DNA of 39,159 bases from Solobacterium sp. (GCA_017536885.1 JAFWCM010000039.1:1-39159); one strand, 5' to 3'; shown: positions 8,424 through 17,270, counted from the first letter of the stretch. A program made the numbers and translations. Notes: a model not told the origin generated them from the sequence alone.

Positions 8424-10046
8424 TCATTTTCTTCCCGCCTTGCGGATCCGCTTGTCTTCGTACATGCGTTCATCCGCCCGCCGGATCACATCGTTCACAT
8501 TGGCATCGCTCTTCGGATCATAGACCGCAACGCCCATCGCAACGTGAACCTGTTCCCATTCATTTTTCGCCGATGCGCTGATTTCCTTCATGGAATCCTT
8601 AAACTGCTTTACCAGCGCATCTCTGTTTTTCAGGTCATCATTCTGCAGGATTACTGAGAATTCGTCTCCGCCGATCCGGAACACGGGGCTGTGCGCAAAC
8701 ACCCGGCAGATCAGTCGGCTGGCTGTCTTGAGATAGATGTCGCCTTTTTCATGTCCGTAGACATCGTTGATGTATTTCAGGTTGTCGCAGTCGAATACGC
8801 CGACCGCAAACTCCGCACCCTGACCTGTTTTGATCTCTTCCTGCAGGTTGTCGATGAAGGTGTTGTAAGCGCCCTTGTTGCGCACCGAGGTCAGTGCGTC
8901 CACATACACCCGCTTGTTGAGATCGGAGATATGATCCTTCATATGTCCGGCCAGGCGTTTGAAGGTAGCGGTGAGGCGGCCGACTTCATCATCCCTGTCA
9001 TAGTCCAGAGTGAAGTCGTAGTTGCCGCGGTCCACCTGATCCGCCGCTTTGGTGAGATCTTCCAGCGGTCTGGTGATGCGCTTTGCATAGTACATCGTAA
9101 AGCCGATTGAACCCGCCAGCACCACTCCGGCAAAGATCAGGATGTTGTAGAGAAGCCGTTTCCAGTCGCCCTCGGTCTCATAGACCGGCACCGTGACATT
9201 CAGCCGCATGCCGTTGCTTAACGGCAGCCAGGCCGCGATCTTCTCCGTGCCGTCATAGGGATAGCGGATGAAGGTGCTGCGGGAGACCGCATCTTCGGGA
9301 ACCTTCAGCCGTTCGTCTTCCCCGAGGGCACTGACATCGATCCGGGGGTGGAAGAAGATATTTCCCTCCGCATCGCTCAGGAAGGCATAGCCGTTGTCGT
9401 AGAGGCGGATGCTTTCCACCTGTTCGGCCATCGTGGAATAATCCACTTCGATGCCGACAACTCCCACGAAGTTTCCCCGCCAGTAAATCGGCTCATTGTA
9501 GGAGATGACCCGTATGTCGAGATTCTCGGTGACATAGGGCGGCAGCCAGACCGGCTCGCCGTTGTATTTGGGAACCGTGAACCAGACCAGCTTTGACGTA
9601 TCCTTCGTGTCATAGCTGCTGATATCGGTCACCTCATGTTCGGTAAATCCCTCCCCGTCAAGGTCGGTATACCAGAAGCCCTTGACGTTGTCGGAGATCT
9701 CGGGATCAATGCGGTAGTAATAGGTCAGAACCCCGTTGGTTCTTGCGGCCATGATGTCAAACTGATCCCGCACGCGCTCCATGTGCGCCGCGAGCTTCTC
9801 TTCTTCCAGTCCGTCCAGATCCGCTTCGACAAAGGCCGCCACCTTGCGGACGGATTTCTGCACGCTGTTGAAGTAGTAGTTGAGGTTTCGCTCTCCCGTC
9901 TCACACAGCAACAGAAGCAGCTGATCGGATTTCTGCTGTTCGGTGGTGCGGATGAATACCACGCTGAGCATGGTCATGCTTGTCACGGTGACGATGATCA
10001 CGCATACGGTAAGCAGTATCATTCTTGTTCGTATGGAACGCATCAC
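8424..10046 (-). CDS. Diguanylate cyclase: dCache, HAMP, GGDEF
   Basis: 540 aa. Makes cyclic di-GMP from two GTP at the membrane under control of an outside signal. Transmembrane helix 1 is about residues 9-32 and helix 2 about 299-319. The 260 residues between them have the dCache pattern (WYTDLDGEGF, FVGVVGIEVDYSTM, DAEGNIFFHP). HAMP is about 320-372 (AKRITRPLEDLTKAADQVDRG). The GGDEF domain is about 379-536 with an intact signature RIGGDEF at 457-463 and the DxLT entry (YVDALTSVRNKGAYN). No RxxD inhibitory site lies five residues before GGDEF, so product inhibition at the classical I-site is not expected. The start codon overlaps the stop of the upstream EAL gene by four bases (ATGA), so a c-di-GMP synthase is translationally coupled to a phosphodiesterase. 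Confidence 0.93.
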   Translation of the reverse strand: MMRSIRTRMILLTVCVIIVTVTSMTMLSVVFIRTTEQQKSDQLLLLLCETGERNLNYYFNSVQKSVRKVAAFVEADLDGLEEEKLAAHMERVRDQFDIMAARTNGVLTYYYRIDPEISDNVKGFWYTDLDGEGFTEHEVTDISSYDTKDTSKLVWFTVPKYNGEPVWLPPYVTENLDIRVISYNEPIYWRGNFVGVVGIEVDYSTMAEQVESIRLYDNGYAFLSDAEGNIFFHPRIDVSALGEDERLKVPEDAVSRSTFIRYPYDGTEKIAAWLPLSNGMRLNVTVPVYETEGDWKRLLYNILIFAGVVLAGSIGFTMYYAKRITRPLEDLTKAADQVDRGNYDFTLDYDRDDEVGRLTATFKRLAGHMKDHISDLNKRVYVDALTSVRNKGAYNTFIDNLQEEIKTGQGAEFAVGVFDCDNLKYINDVYGHEKGDIYLKTASRLICRVFAHSPVFRIGGDEFSVILQNDDLKNRDALVKQFKDSMKEISASAKNEWEQVHVAMGVAVYDPKSDANVNDVIRRADERMYEDKRIRKAGRK

Positions 10047-12964
10047 ACATCACCTCCTCTGTTCTCCAGAAATCTCTTTTCAAAATCCGAAGGATGAACC
10101 GGCTTCGAGAAACAGAACCCCTGCACCAGGGTGCAGCCGAGATCTTCCAGAAGCTTCAGCTGCGCTTCGCTCTCGACCCCTTCGGCAATCACCGGAATGT
10201 GCAGGCTGTCCGCAATGCCGAGAATCAGCGCCACCAGCTGAACATTCTTCCCTTCGCTTCCGATATTGTGAATAAACGTCCGGTCCATCTTCAGCACATC
10301 GATCGGCAGAGCCGAAAGCATGCTTAAGGAGGAATAGCCGGTGCCGAAATCATCCATCTCCACGGTATAGCCCTTCTTATGGAGGTTTTCCACCACGTGA
10401 ATCAGCTCATCCTCATTTTCCGTGTACGCCGACTCCGTGACCTCAAGCTCCAGGGCATTGTGTTCCAGTCCGTTCTGCTGAAGGATGTTGTCCAACACGC
10501 TTTCAAGCTTCGGATCGAAGACATCCACCCGCGAGAGATTGACCGAGACGGGAATCGTCACTCCGAATTCCGCCCGCCATCTGGCAATCTGCCGGGCGGC
10601 GAGGGACCATACATATTTATCCACTTCGGCGATCATTCCCGCGCGTTCCAGCAAAGGAATAAAATCGGGCGGCGCAATCATGCCGAGCTCGGGATGCATC
10701 CAGCGGATCAGCGCTTCCGCCCCGACCAGTTTCGGCGGCTTCTGGCTGATATCGAATTTCGGCTGATAGTGCACTTCGAACTCATAGCAGTCCAGAGCTC
10801 TTCTTAAGTCATTGAGCAGACGCTGATCGAGCAGCTCCTTCTGCTGCAGTTCTTCGTTGAAGATAATAAGATGTTCCTTGAAATGACCTCTTGCCTTGGA
10901 ACAGGCGGTGCGGGCCATATCAAACATCTGTACCGGCTCCACCCCTTCCTGGTAGGGCCTGACCCCCATCCGCAGACGGATGTGAGCGCCGGGGGCGAGG
11001 GTATCGATCTTGCCCTGAAGGCGGTCGAATATTTCCTTGTAAGCATCGCTGTGATCGCAGTACAGATCGAAGCGGTCGGCGCCGAACCGGCCGGCGATGC
11101 CGTTTTTCTCCTCCGCGAACAGACGCATGTCATTGCCGAGAATCCGCAGGATCTGATCACCGAAGTCCCGTCCGTTTAAGGCGTTGATCGCATGGAACTG
11201 CTCGATATTGACGACGATGGCATCCCTTGGCGTTTCGGGATGTTCGCGGTACATCGCATTGGCATACTGGAAAAAGTAATCGCGGTTGTACAGCCCGGTC
11301 AGACTGTCGGTTTCGGTGGCCGAAATCAGTTCCTTTGCCTTCTTCTCCGCCTTCATGCTTTTTAAGAGAAGGTAAAGGATGACGGCGATCAGAACAGCGC
11401 TCACCGCAATCACCGCCGCGAGGTTGTCAGAGACGATATCGCCGATCGTGCGCTTGGAATCCTCGGTGATGTAATAGGACAATGCGGAGTTGACGGCGGA
11501 AGTCGGAATCTGGCTGATCATCTTGGAAAGAACGGAATACAGACGCGTATTCCCCTTTTTCACGGCAAAGCTGTAATCAATGCATGTCGCCGTCGGAAAC
11601 GTCGTCAGATGAAGCTTCTCGCAGAGCCTTGAGATGTTGTTGTAGCGATAGCTGCTCACCAGCACGCAATCCGCCACATGATCGCGTACGGCTTTGAGAC
11701 AGGCTTCGGTATCTTCGAAATAAACCTTGCGCCAGGTGGGATAGTGATCGTAGAGAAAGGCGTCGTAATTCGGATTTCCCTGGTTGACCGCCGCAACCAC
11801 ATATTCCCGGTTGGCAAAGGTATTCACATCCGCCTGGCGGATGATCGCGAAGATATCCGTGTTCATCAGAGACGGAGACATCGTGATGCCGAGCTTCTCG
11901 CCGTCAAAGCCGCCGAGATTGGCCGGGAATACGCAGTCCACCTCATCATTTTTCAATGCCTCGATCGCCGCCTCCACGGTGGGATATGCCGCTGTCTCAA
12001 AGGTGAGATCAGCGTTTTCCAGGCAGTCTTCCGCATAGCCGAGATAATCCCGGATCGCTCCTGTCAGCTCCCCGGTTGTGCGGTCCTTTGCACAGAAGGC
12101 AAGGTAGTTATCCTGATAGCCGACGCGGATCGGACCGTGACCGGAAAGCCAGCTCAGCTCTTCCGGGGAGAGGAAGGAATTTGCGCCGGAAGTCCGGATG
12201 TACTTTTCAAACATCTGTTGGTTGAAATACCGGTTCTCATCCTGAATTGCCTGCATGGCGAGGTTCAGTTCGTTCAGAAGATCCGGACGGGAATTGCTTA
12301 CAGCGAAAAAGAAATCGGAAGAGCCGACCTTGAATACCGGTACGGCACGTTTAGGATTCACAAAGGAGTCCACGGTGACATAGGCATCAAGCTCTCCGGT
12401 CTCAAGTTTTGCCAGGGATTCATCTTCCGTATTCACAAGTTCAATGAGCTCTGCACTCACCCCGTTTTGATCCGCCCACTCGCGGCAGTAATCCGCCTGA
12501 ACGCTGTCCTTGTTTGCGCCGATCCGCTTTCCGTTCAGACTATGGGCATCGGAAGAGGTGATCTCGCGGTTATCGGGGCCGACAAAAAGATAGTATTCCT
12601 CGGCGCCCATAGGAAAATCCGGAAAGAGCATTTTTGTGTTCCGCTCTTCGGTGTAGGAGACATCGCTCAATAGATCGATCTCTCCGTTCACCAGCATCTG
12701 AAGCAGTTGAGACCAGCTGCCGCCGATATACTCATACGTCCATCCGGTATAGGACGCAACCTTCAGCTGATACTCATAGGCATAGCCGGAGCGTCTTCCG
12801 AACTGATCTATTGTGTTGAATGAAGAATCGTACCAGCCCACCCGTACGACTTTCTGTGCCGGCTCCTCGGCGGATACCGGAAGCGGAATGATCATTCTAA
12901 CAGTCAGCAGAAGGAACAGGACTGCCGTAAACATCCTTTTCAGGTATCTGTGAATTTTCACCAT
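10043..12964 (-). CDS. Tandem binding-domain receptor with degenerate GGDEF and active EAL phosphodiesterase
   Basis: 973 aa from the ATG at 12964 (GAGGGG just upstream). A GTG further out at 13030 has no ribosome binding site and would precede the signal peptide. Order: signal peptide (1-33, ending PVSAEE); SBP_bac_3 domain 1 (about 37-265); SBP_bac_3 domain 2 (about 275-505); membrane helix (about 511-534); GGDEF-like (about 548-700); EAL (about 712-965). The GGDEF signature is GADRF (628-632), so cyclase activity is unlikely. The EAL domain keeps Glu750 (AEALIRW), Asn809, Glu841 (LEVTES), Asp871-Asp872 (DDFGTGYSS), Lys892, Glu928 and Gln948, so it should hydrolyse c-di-GMP. An extracellular small solute, perhaps an amino acid given the domain family, would control breakdown. 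It is the first gene of the operon. Confidence 0.93.
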   Translation of the reverse strand: MVKIHRYLKRMFTAVLFLLLTVRMIIPLPVSAEEPAQKVVRVGWYDSSFNTIDQFGRRSGYAYEYQLKVASYTGWTYEYIGGSWSQLLQMLVNGEIDLLSDVSYTEERNTKMLFPDFPMGAEEYYLFVGPDNREITSSDAHSLNGKRIGANKDSVQADYCREWADQNGVSAELIELVNTEDESLAKLETGELDAYVTVDSFVNPKRAVPVFKVGSSDFFFAVSNSRPDLLNELNLAMQAIQDENRYFNQQMFEKYIRTSGANSFLSPEELSWLSGHGPIRVGYQDNYLAFCAKDRTTGELTGAIRDYLGYAEDCLENADLTFETAAYPTVEAAIEALKNDEVDCVFPANLGGFDGEKLGITMSPSLMNTDIFAIIRQADVNTFANREYVVAAVNQGNPNYDAFLYDHYPTWRKVYFEDTEACLKAVRDHVADCVLVSSYRYNNISRLCEKLHLTTFPTATCIDYSFAVKKGNTRLYSVLSKMISQIPTSAVNSALSYYITEDSKRTIGDIVSDNLAAVIAVSAVLIAVILYLLLKSMKAEKKAKELISATETDSLTGLYNRDYFFQYANAMYREHPETPRDAIVVNIEQFHAINALNGRDFGDQILRILGNDMRLFAEEKNGIAGRFGADRFDLYCDHSDAYKEIFDRLQGKIDTLAPGAHIRLRMGVRPYQEGVEPVQMFDMARTACSKARGHFKEHLIIFNEELQQKELLDQRLLNDLRRALDCYEFEVHYQPKFDISQKPPKLVGAEALIRWMHPELGMIAPPDFIPLLERAGMIAEVDKYVWSLAARQIARWRAEFGVTIPVSVNLSRVDVFDPKLESVLDNILQQNGLEHNALELEVTESAYTENEDELIHVVENLHKKGYTVEMDDFGTGYSSLSMLSALPIDVLKMDRTFIHNIGSEGKNVQLVALILGIADSLHIPVIAEGVESEAQLKLLEDLGCTLVQGFCFSKPVHPSDFEKRFLENRGGDV

Positions 12965-13336
12965 ACTCCCCTCTCGAACGTCTGTTGTGAATCTCCGTTT
13001 CAAAAAGCGGCGCAGTTTCCGGGATCCCACAAAAAATATGAATCATCAGAAAATGCGCTTCTTCAGAAAAACAGAGGCAAATCAGGTATCTATAACATGA
13101 TTTTAAAATAATGCGGCTGTTTTTCAAACTATCTTCTCTGCTCTCTTCCTGCCATTGTCGGCAGTAGTATCTCCGTTTTCCTTCCGGACAATGTGCATGC
13201 CGACAATGATCAGGGGCAGTTCCGGGCAAAAGCGGGCACGTTTGCCGGAAATAAAAGAGAGAACCGCCGGCCGCTATGCATGCAGGTACCTTTCCGCCGC
13301 CGGCAATCTTCACTATAGTTAAAGCAGAGCTCAGTC
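12965..13336. other. Divergent intergenic region, 372 bp, with nested inverted repeats
   Basis: Lies between the leftward c-di-GMP operon and the rightward MATE gene. It holds the leftward promoter (13100-13127) and, on the other side, a possible rightward TATAGT (13313-13318). ATTGTCGGCA (13154-13163) is exactly complementary to TGCCGACAAT (13198-13207), and GGACAATG (13186-13193) can pair with the same left arm. TTCCGGGCAAA pairs with TTTGCCGGAA at about 13219-13250. I compared it by eye with the class I c-di-GMP riboswitch and did not find the conserved core. Confidence 0.5.
13100..13127 (-). promoter_or_regulatory. Promoter of the c-di-GMP/manA operon
   Basis: On the minus strand: -35 TTGAAA (13127-13122), a 16-bp spacer, and -10 TAAAAT (13105-13100). 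Each hexamer matches five of six consensus positions. It would leave a leader of about 130 nt before the ATG at 12964. Confidence 0.5.
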
Positions 13337-14701
13337 ATGAAAAACGAAACAGAAGAAAAGAAGAGAACCATCGATATGACGGAAGGCCCGATCCTGAGAC
13401 AGATCGTTTCTTTTTCCTTTCCTCTGATGCTCGGAAATCTGTTTCAGATGATGTACAACACGGCCGATACGATCGTCGTGGGTAACTTTGTCGGCAAGGA
13501 AGCACTGGCGGCGGTGGGTGCCACATCGATGATCACCAACCTCGCCGTGTTTTTCTTCAGCGGCTTTGCGACGGGTGCCTCGGTAGCGATCGCGCGGGCC
13601 TTTGGATCCCGGGACAGAGAAAAGGTTCATGTCGCGGTTCAGACCGCCTTTACGATGACCCTGGCGATTGCGGTGATTTTCACCGCCGCCGGCATCCCGC
13701 TGGCCCGGCCGATTCTGAGACTCATGGGAACGCCGGAAGATGTCTTTCCGGAAGCGGCGAAGTACCTTCAGATCTATTTTGCGGGCATTTCGGGATTACT
13801 GATCTACAACATCGGCACCGGCATCCTGCGCTCGGTCGGTGACAGCCGAAGGCCCCTGGTCTTTCTGATCTTCACCAGCCTGCTGAACATCCTGCTGGAC
13901 ATTGTACTGGTCGTGGTGTTTCAGGCAGGCATCGCCGGCGCGGCGTTTGCGACGATCCTGGCTCAGTTTGTCTCGGCGGGGCTGATCATTTCCCTTCTTG
14001 TATCAACCGAGGATGTCTATCGTCTCAATCTCTCGGACCTCGATATCGATCTCAGCCAGCTCCGCATCATCGTCTCCGTCGGTCTTCCCGCCGGCCTGCA
14101 GTCCGCCTTTACGGCCCTCTCCAATATCGTGATGCAGTCATACATCAACTCCTTCGGCTCGGATGTTATGGCCGGCTGGAGCTCCTACAGCAAGGTCGAC
14201 CAGTTCGTGATGCTGCCGGCATCGAGCTTCGGCATCGCCGCTACGACCTTCGTCTCCCAGAATGTCGGCGCCGGGAAAATGGAACGGGCGGAGCGCGGCA
14301 GCATGCATGCCGCATTCACCGCTGCCGCGGTCTGCGGCATCATTCAGGTTCTCGGCTGGATCTTCGCGCCTGCCGTGATCCGTCTGTTCACCCAGGATCC
14401 CGCGGTCATCTCCTGCGGTGTCGTGTTCATCCGCGTCAACTTCCTCTTCATCACCGCCAATGCGATCGACAATGTGCTCATGGGCACCCTGCGCGGATAC
14501 GGGGATTCCCGCGGACCGATGTACATCATGATCGCCACCCATGTCTTCTTCCGCCAGCTGTATCTCTTTGTGGTCACCCGCTACATCATGAACACCCCGG
14601 CCGCGGTCGGCTTTGCCTATCCGGCAGGCTGGCTCTCCTGTTTCTCACTGCTGGTGCCGTATTATCTCTATCGCCGCTCTCAGGGATTCCTGCGCAGCTG
14701 A
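13337..14701 (+). CDS. MATE family multidrug or metabolite exporter
   Basis: 454 aa, the usual length of a 12-helix MATE transporter. These inner-membrane antiporters expel drugs or metabolites in exchange for Na+ or H+. The N-terminal signature is clear: PILRQIVSFSFPLMLGNLFQ, then MYNTADTIVVGNFVGKEALA and VGATSMI. The second half repeats the pattern (GLPAGLQSAFTALSNIVMQS; FGIAATTFVSQNVGAGKMER). All helices read through without a break. The start at 13337 has only a weak GCAGAG; an alternative ATG at 13376 would remove 13 residues before the first helix, so the exact start is uncertain. A strong hairpin terminator follows. Substrate unknown. Confidence 0.9.
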   Translation: MKNETEEKKRTIDMTEGPILRQIVSFSFPLMLGNLFQMMYNTADTIVVGNFVGKEALAAVGATSMITNLAVFFFSGFATGASVAIARAFGSRDREKVHVAVQTAFTMTLAIAVIFTAAGIPLARPILRLMGTPEDVFPEAAKYLQIYFAGISGLLIYNIGTGILRSVGDSRRPLVFLIFTSLLNILLDIVLVVVFQAGIAGAAFATILAQFVSAGLIISLLVSTEDVYRLNLSDLDIDLSQLRIIVSVGLPAGLQSAFTALSNIVMQSYINSFGSDVMAGWSSYSKVDQFVMLPASSFGIAATTFVSQNVGAGKMERAERGSMHAAFTAAAVCGIIQVLGWIFAPAVIRLFTQDPAVISCGVVFIRVNFLFITANAIDNVLMGTLRGYGDSRGPMYIMIATHVFFRQLYLFVVTRYIMNTPAAVGFAYPAGWLSCFSLLVPYYLYRRSQGFLRS

Positions 14702-14724
14702 TCCGATAAACAATGCCATACGAA

Positions 14725-14753
14725 AGCCCGGGCTGCCCCGGGCTCTCTTTTTC
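14725..14753 (+). terminator. Intrinsic terminator after MATE gene
   Basis: AGCCCGGG, a 4-nt loop (CTGC), CCCGGGCT, then CTCTTTTTC. A textbook rho-independent terminator 24 bases after the MATE stop. The symmetric stem may also serve the leftward small ORF. Confidence 0.85.
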
Positions 14754-14772
14754 ACTACGGAAATTCACTGCA

Positions 14773-14856
14773 TTATTTCTTCTTGTTTTTCATCAGGACA
14801 GTGATTCCGATCACGGTAATCACCGCCATTGCGATATAAGCAAGCAGATCGCTCAT
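14773..14856 (-). CDS. 27-aa single-helix membrane peptide
   Basis: Reads MSDLLAYIAMAVITVIGITV then LMKNKKK and stop. It has a hydrophobic helix of about 18 residues and a lysine-rich C-terminal tail, so it should insert with the tail inside. A strong ribosome binding site, GGAGGAA, sits eight bases before the ATG, which is why I treat it as a real gene despite its length. It lies 69 bases downstream of panE on the same strand and convergent with the MATE gene. The size, hydrophobic helix and charged tail resemble type I toxin peptides or small transporter regulators. No antisense antitoxin promoter was identified, so neither role is established. Confidence 0.5.
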   Translation of the reverse strand: MSDLLAYIAMAVITVIGITVLMKNKKK

Positions 14857-14925
14857 ACGATGTTCCTCCCGATTTCTGCGGATGAATCTTCTTCCCTATT
14901 GTACCGCAGTGCGCCCTGGCTTCTG

Positions 14926-15840
14926 CTATTTTCTGTTTCTTCCTTCCATGGCGTGCACAAGATCCACCATCATCTTCTGCGTCGGCACGGGGACGCCGTT
15001 CTTTTCCGCCGCGCGCACTACCCCGCCGCTGATATAGTCGATCTCGGTGCTCCTGCCGTTCTGCAGATCCGCGCAGATGCTCGTAATGCCGTCCTTTGCG
15101 GCAAGCAGATGATTTTTGATCCGTTCGATCTGTTCTTCCTCATCGAAGTGATAGCCCTCGCTCTTTGCTCCGGCGCAGATTTCTCTGATCAGTGCCGTGC
15201 AGATCTTCCAGGCATCGGGGTTTTCCGCAACATATCCCTGCGGCATCCCCAGCACTCCCGAAAGCACGCTGGAGGAAGCGTTGATCATGATCTTGTTCCA
15301 GACGGCAAACCGCACGCTCTCACTGACCTTTGCCGGAAAGCCGGCCTGTTCAAAGACGTCGCAGATTTCCTTCAGGCGATCCTCCTGGCCCGGGCTCACA
15401 GCCCCGATCATCGTTTCGCCAAGACCGCTGTTGCGGATCGCATGGCCATTTTTCCGGGTGCTTCCCTGAGCTGTGGTTCCGATCAGGACATGATCAATTT
15501 CCGCAAATTTTGCCAGGATTTCCTCATGTCCCATGCCGTTTTGCAGCGTGAGCAGAAAGGTATCCTTCCCGATCATCGCCCGGTTGGCCGCAAGCGCCTC
15601 CTCGCTGAGATAGGCCTTGGTAAACAGGATCACGAGATCCTGAGGTTCTTTTACCTCACCGTTCACTGCGGCCAGGGGATGAAATGTTTCGACTCCGTCC
15701 CGTTCGATTTCAACCCCGAAGCGGCTGATCTCCTCCATATGGGCAGGATTATGACCAACCAGCGTGACCATTGCCGCGGCAGACAGCTTTCCTCCGAATA
15801 AGAGACCCATGGCTCCCGGACCGATTACCGCAATCTTCAT
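14926..15840 (-). CDS. panE: 2-dehydropantoate 2-reductase (ketopantoate reductase family)
   Basis: 304 aa, typical for PanE/ApbA. It reduces 2-dehydropantoate to pantoate with NADPH in pantothenate and coenzyme A synthesis. The Rossmann motif GPGAMG is at residues 7-12. The catalytic pattern is present: Lys183 and Asn187 in WNKIMINASS, and Glu266 in GRSTEIDYISGG. The start ATG has AAGGA five bases upstream. No other pan gene is adjacent. Since the family also includes reductases for other 2-keto acids, the exact substrate is inferred from overall similarity. Confidence 0.87.
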   Translation of the reverse strand: MKIAVIGPGAMGLLFGGKLSAAAMVTLVGHNPAHMEEISRFGVEIERDGVETFHPLAAVNGEVKEPQDLVILFTKAYLSEEALAANRAMIGKDTFLLTLQNGMGHEEILAKFAEIDHVLIGTTAQGSTRKNGHAIRNSGLGETMIGAVSPGQEDRLKEICDVFEQAGFPAKVSESVRFAVWNKIMINASSSVLSGVLGMPQGYVAENPDAWKICTALIREICAGAKSEGYHFDEEEQIERIKNHLLAAKDGITSICADLQNGRSTEIDYISGGVVRAAEKNGVPVPTQKMMVDLVHAMEGRNRK

Positions 15841-15947
15841 TGTTCCTTACCTCACTTTGTCTTTCTCTTCCGCTGAACTCTCAGCTTCTGTTTCTTCGGT
15901 TTCTTTATAGCAAGAAAAGCATATGATTGCCAGCCGGTCCCCTGACG

Positions 15948-15972
15948 AAAAAACGGGAAGCATCGTCCCGTT
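15948..15972 (-). terminator. Terminator after the beta-helix lipoprotein gene
   Basis: AACGGGA (15952-15958) pairs with TCCCGTT (15966-15972) around a 7-nt loop. Read leftward it ends in TTTTTTCG. It lies 30 bases past the stop at 16003. Confidence 0.7.
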
Positions 15973-16002
15973 TCTCTCCGATTCATTGTTGTTAAGCGAA
16001 GA

Positions 16003-17163
16003 TTAATTCTTCACCGGAATGGAGTTTACGGCTTCGCCGTCAATCCGGATCGTGCCGCCGCTGTATTCCGTTCTGCCCTTGCAGTCAAACGGATTTCCGC
16101 CGGTGATGTCGATCGTGCCGCCGCTGACGGTCAGGCTTCCGTTGGTGTCGATGCCGTCGCTGTCTTCATCCGCCAGGGTGATTTTGATCGTGCCGCCGTT
16201 GACCGTGATCTGTACGGTATGAGTGGAGGATTTCTTTCCGGCATTGATGCCGTCGTCATCCGCAAGAATCGTGAGGCTGCCGTCATTGATCGTAATCGAA
16301 GTCGCCTCAAGACCCTCTCTTCCGGTAAGGTCCAGAATTCCGCCGTCGATTCTGAGTTCACTGACCGCATGAACCGCATCATCGGTGCAGGTCACCTTGA
16401 TTACCCCACCGCCGATGTAGATCATGCCGAGGTTGTCATCATCGCTGTTCTCCGCATGAAGGCCGTCATCTTTCGCATTGACCGTGATATCGCCGTCCGC
16501 GATCAGAAGCCGGTCCTTTGCGTCGAGTCCCTTGTTTCCCGCGTTCACAAGAAGCGTACCGCCGGTCACCTTGAGATCATCATTGGAGGCGATGCCGTTA
16601 TCGCCTGATTCCACCGTCAGGCTTCCGGTTCCGTTCAATACGAGATCATCTCTGGAGAAGATCACCGCATCGGCTTTGGTGCTGTCATCCTTCTGAAAGG
16701 TACCGGTTACCTTCAGGGTATTTTCGCTTTCTGCTGCGGTGGTGATGAACACCTTGTCCGCACTTTCCACATAGATGCAGGGTTTGTCGGTATTTGTGAT
16801 CTCCGCCCCGTCGAGCACCAGCTGAACCTTTGCATTCTCTTCCGCCACGGTTACGGTCACATCCTTTGCGCTGCCTTTGAGCACATAGACGCCCTCCGCA
16901 TTGATCTTGATATTTCTGCCGTCGGAAAGCGGAACTTCAATCGCTTTCTTGAGATCCGGGATCTGTTCCTTGTCCCGGTCGGTGAAGTATTCCTCATCTG
17001 TCACTTCGACAGTGGTTTTCTCTGATACGGCTGTATGTACTTCGGGCACTGTCTCCCTCTCGGTGGCGGATGGCGTCTGGTTTGCACCGGCGCATCCGAG
17101 GCTCAGTGCGAAAATCGGCACAAGCAGGGCAGCCCTGAATTTCAGTGTTCTCTCCGGTATCAT
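16003..17163 (-). CDS. Carbohydrate-binding beta-helix lipoprotein (Cthe_2159 family)
   Basis: 386 aa from the ATG at 17163, chosen because AAAGGAG lies eight bases upstream and the lipoprotein signal peptide begins there (RAALLVPIFALSLGC; lipobox LSLGC). A longer frame start at 17226 lacks such a site. From about residue 60 the protein is made of short beta-strand repeats with recurring glycine and asparagine/aspartate turns (LNGTGSLTVESGDNGIASND, GGTLLVNAGNKGLDAKD, DDGLHAENSDDDNLG, DDGINAGKK). This is the Cthe_2159 (DUF4353) right-handed beta-helix, whose founding member binds polygalacturonic acid with calcium. Here it would display a glycan- or cation-binding surface outside the cell. Binding target not determined. 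Single-gene unit with its own terminator. Confidence 0.83.
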   Translation of the reverse strand: MIPERTLKFRAALLVPIFALSLGCAGANQTPSATERETVPEVHTAVSEKTTVEVTDEEYFTDRDKEQIPDLKKAIEVPLSDGRNIKINAEGVYVLKGSAKDVTVTVAEENAKVQLVLDGAEITNTDKPCIYVESADKVFITTAAESENTLKVTGTFQKDDSTKADAVIFSRDDLVLNGTGSLTVESGDNGIASNDDLKVTGGTLLVNAGNKGLDAKDRLLIADGDITVNAKDDGLHAENSDDDNLGMIYIGGGVIKVTCTDDAVHAVSELRIDGGILDLTGREGLEATSITINDGSLTILADDDGINAGKKSSTHTVQITVNGGTIKITLADEDSDGIDTNGSLTVSGGTIDITGGNPFDCKGRTEYSGGTIRIDGEAVNSIPVKN

Positions 17164-17245
17164 CGTCAAAACTCCTTTCCGCTGGTTTGTCAGCCTGTCT
17201 GTATCATACCCCGGAAATCTGAACAAAATGTGAAGAAATAACGGA

Positions 17246-17270
17246 ATTCAGCCGAATTTTCCGGCTGAAT
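17246..17270. repeat. Inverted repeat between divergent genes
   Basis: ATTCAGCCG (17246-17254) and CGGCTGAAT (17262-17270) are exact reverse complements with a 7-bp spacer. It is placed between the divergent lipoprotein and PTS starts. It could be an operator or a transcript hairpin; there is no T-run directly after it on either strand. Confidence 0.5.

Noticed and set aside
6675-8657. A 660-codon open frame on the plus strand opposite the SBP-PAS receptor
   Set aside because: Its protein has no motif, is His/Arg-rich as antisense frames are, and lies opposite a well-supported gene. The same applies to the long antisense frames at 52-1098, 11678-12673, 22009-23067 and 23849-25570.
8424-10046. 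Methyl-accepting chemotaxis reading of the dCache-HAMP protein
   Set aside because: The C-terminus is an intact GGDEF domain with RIGGDEF, not a chemotaxis signalling helix.
12965-13336. Class I c-di-GMP riboswitch in front of the c-di-GMP genes or the MATE gene
   Set aside because: The conserved core of that riboswitch is not found on either strand.
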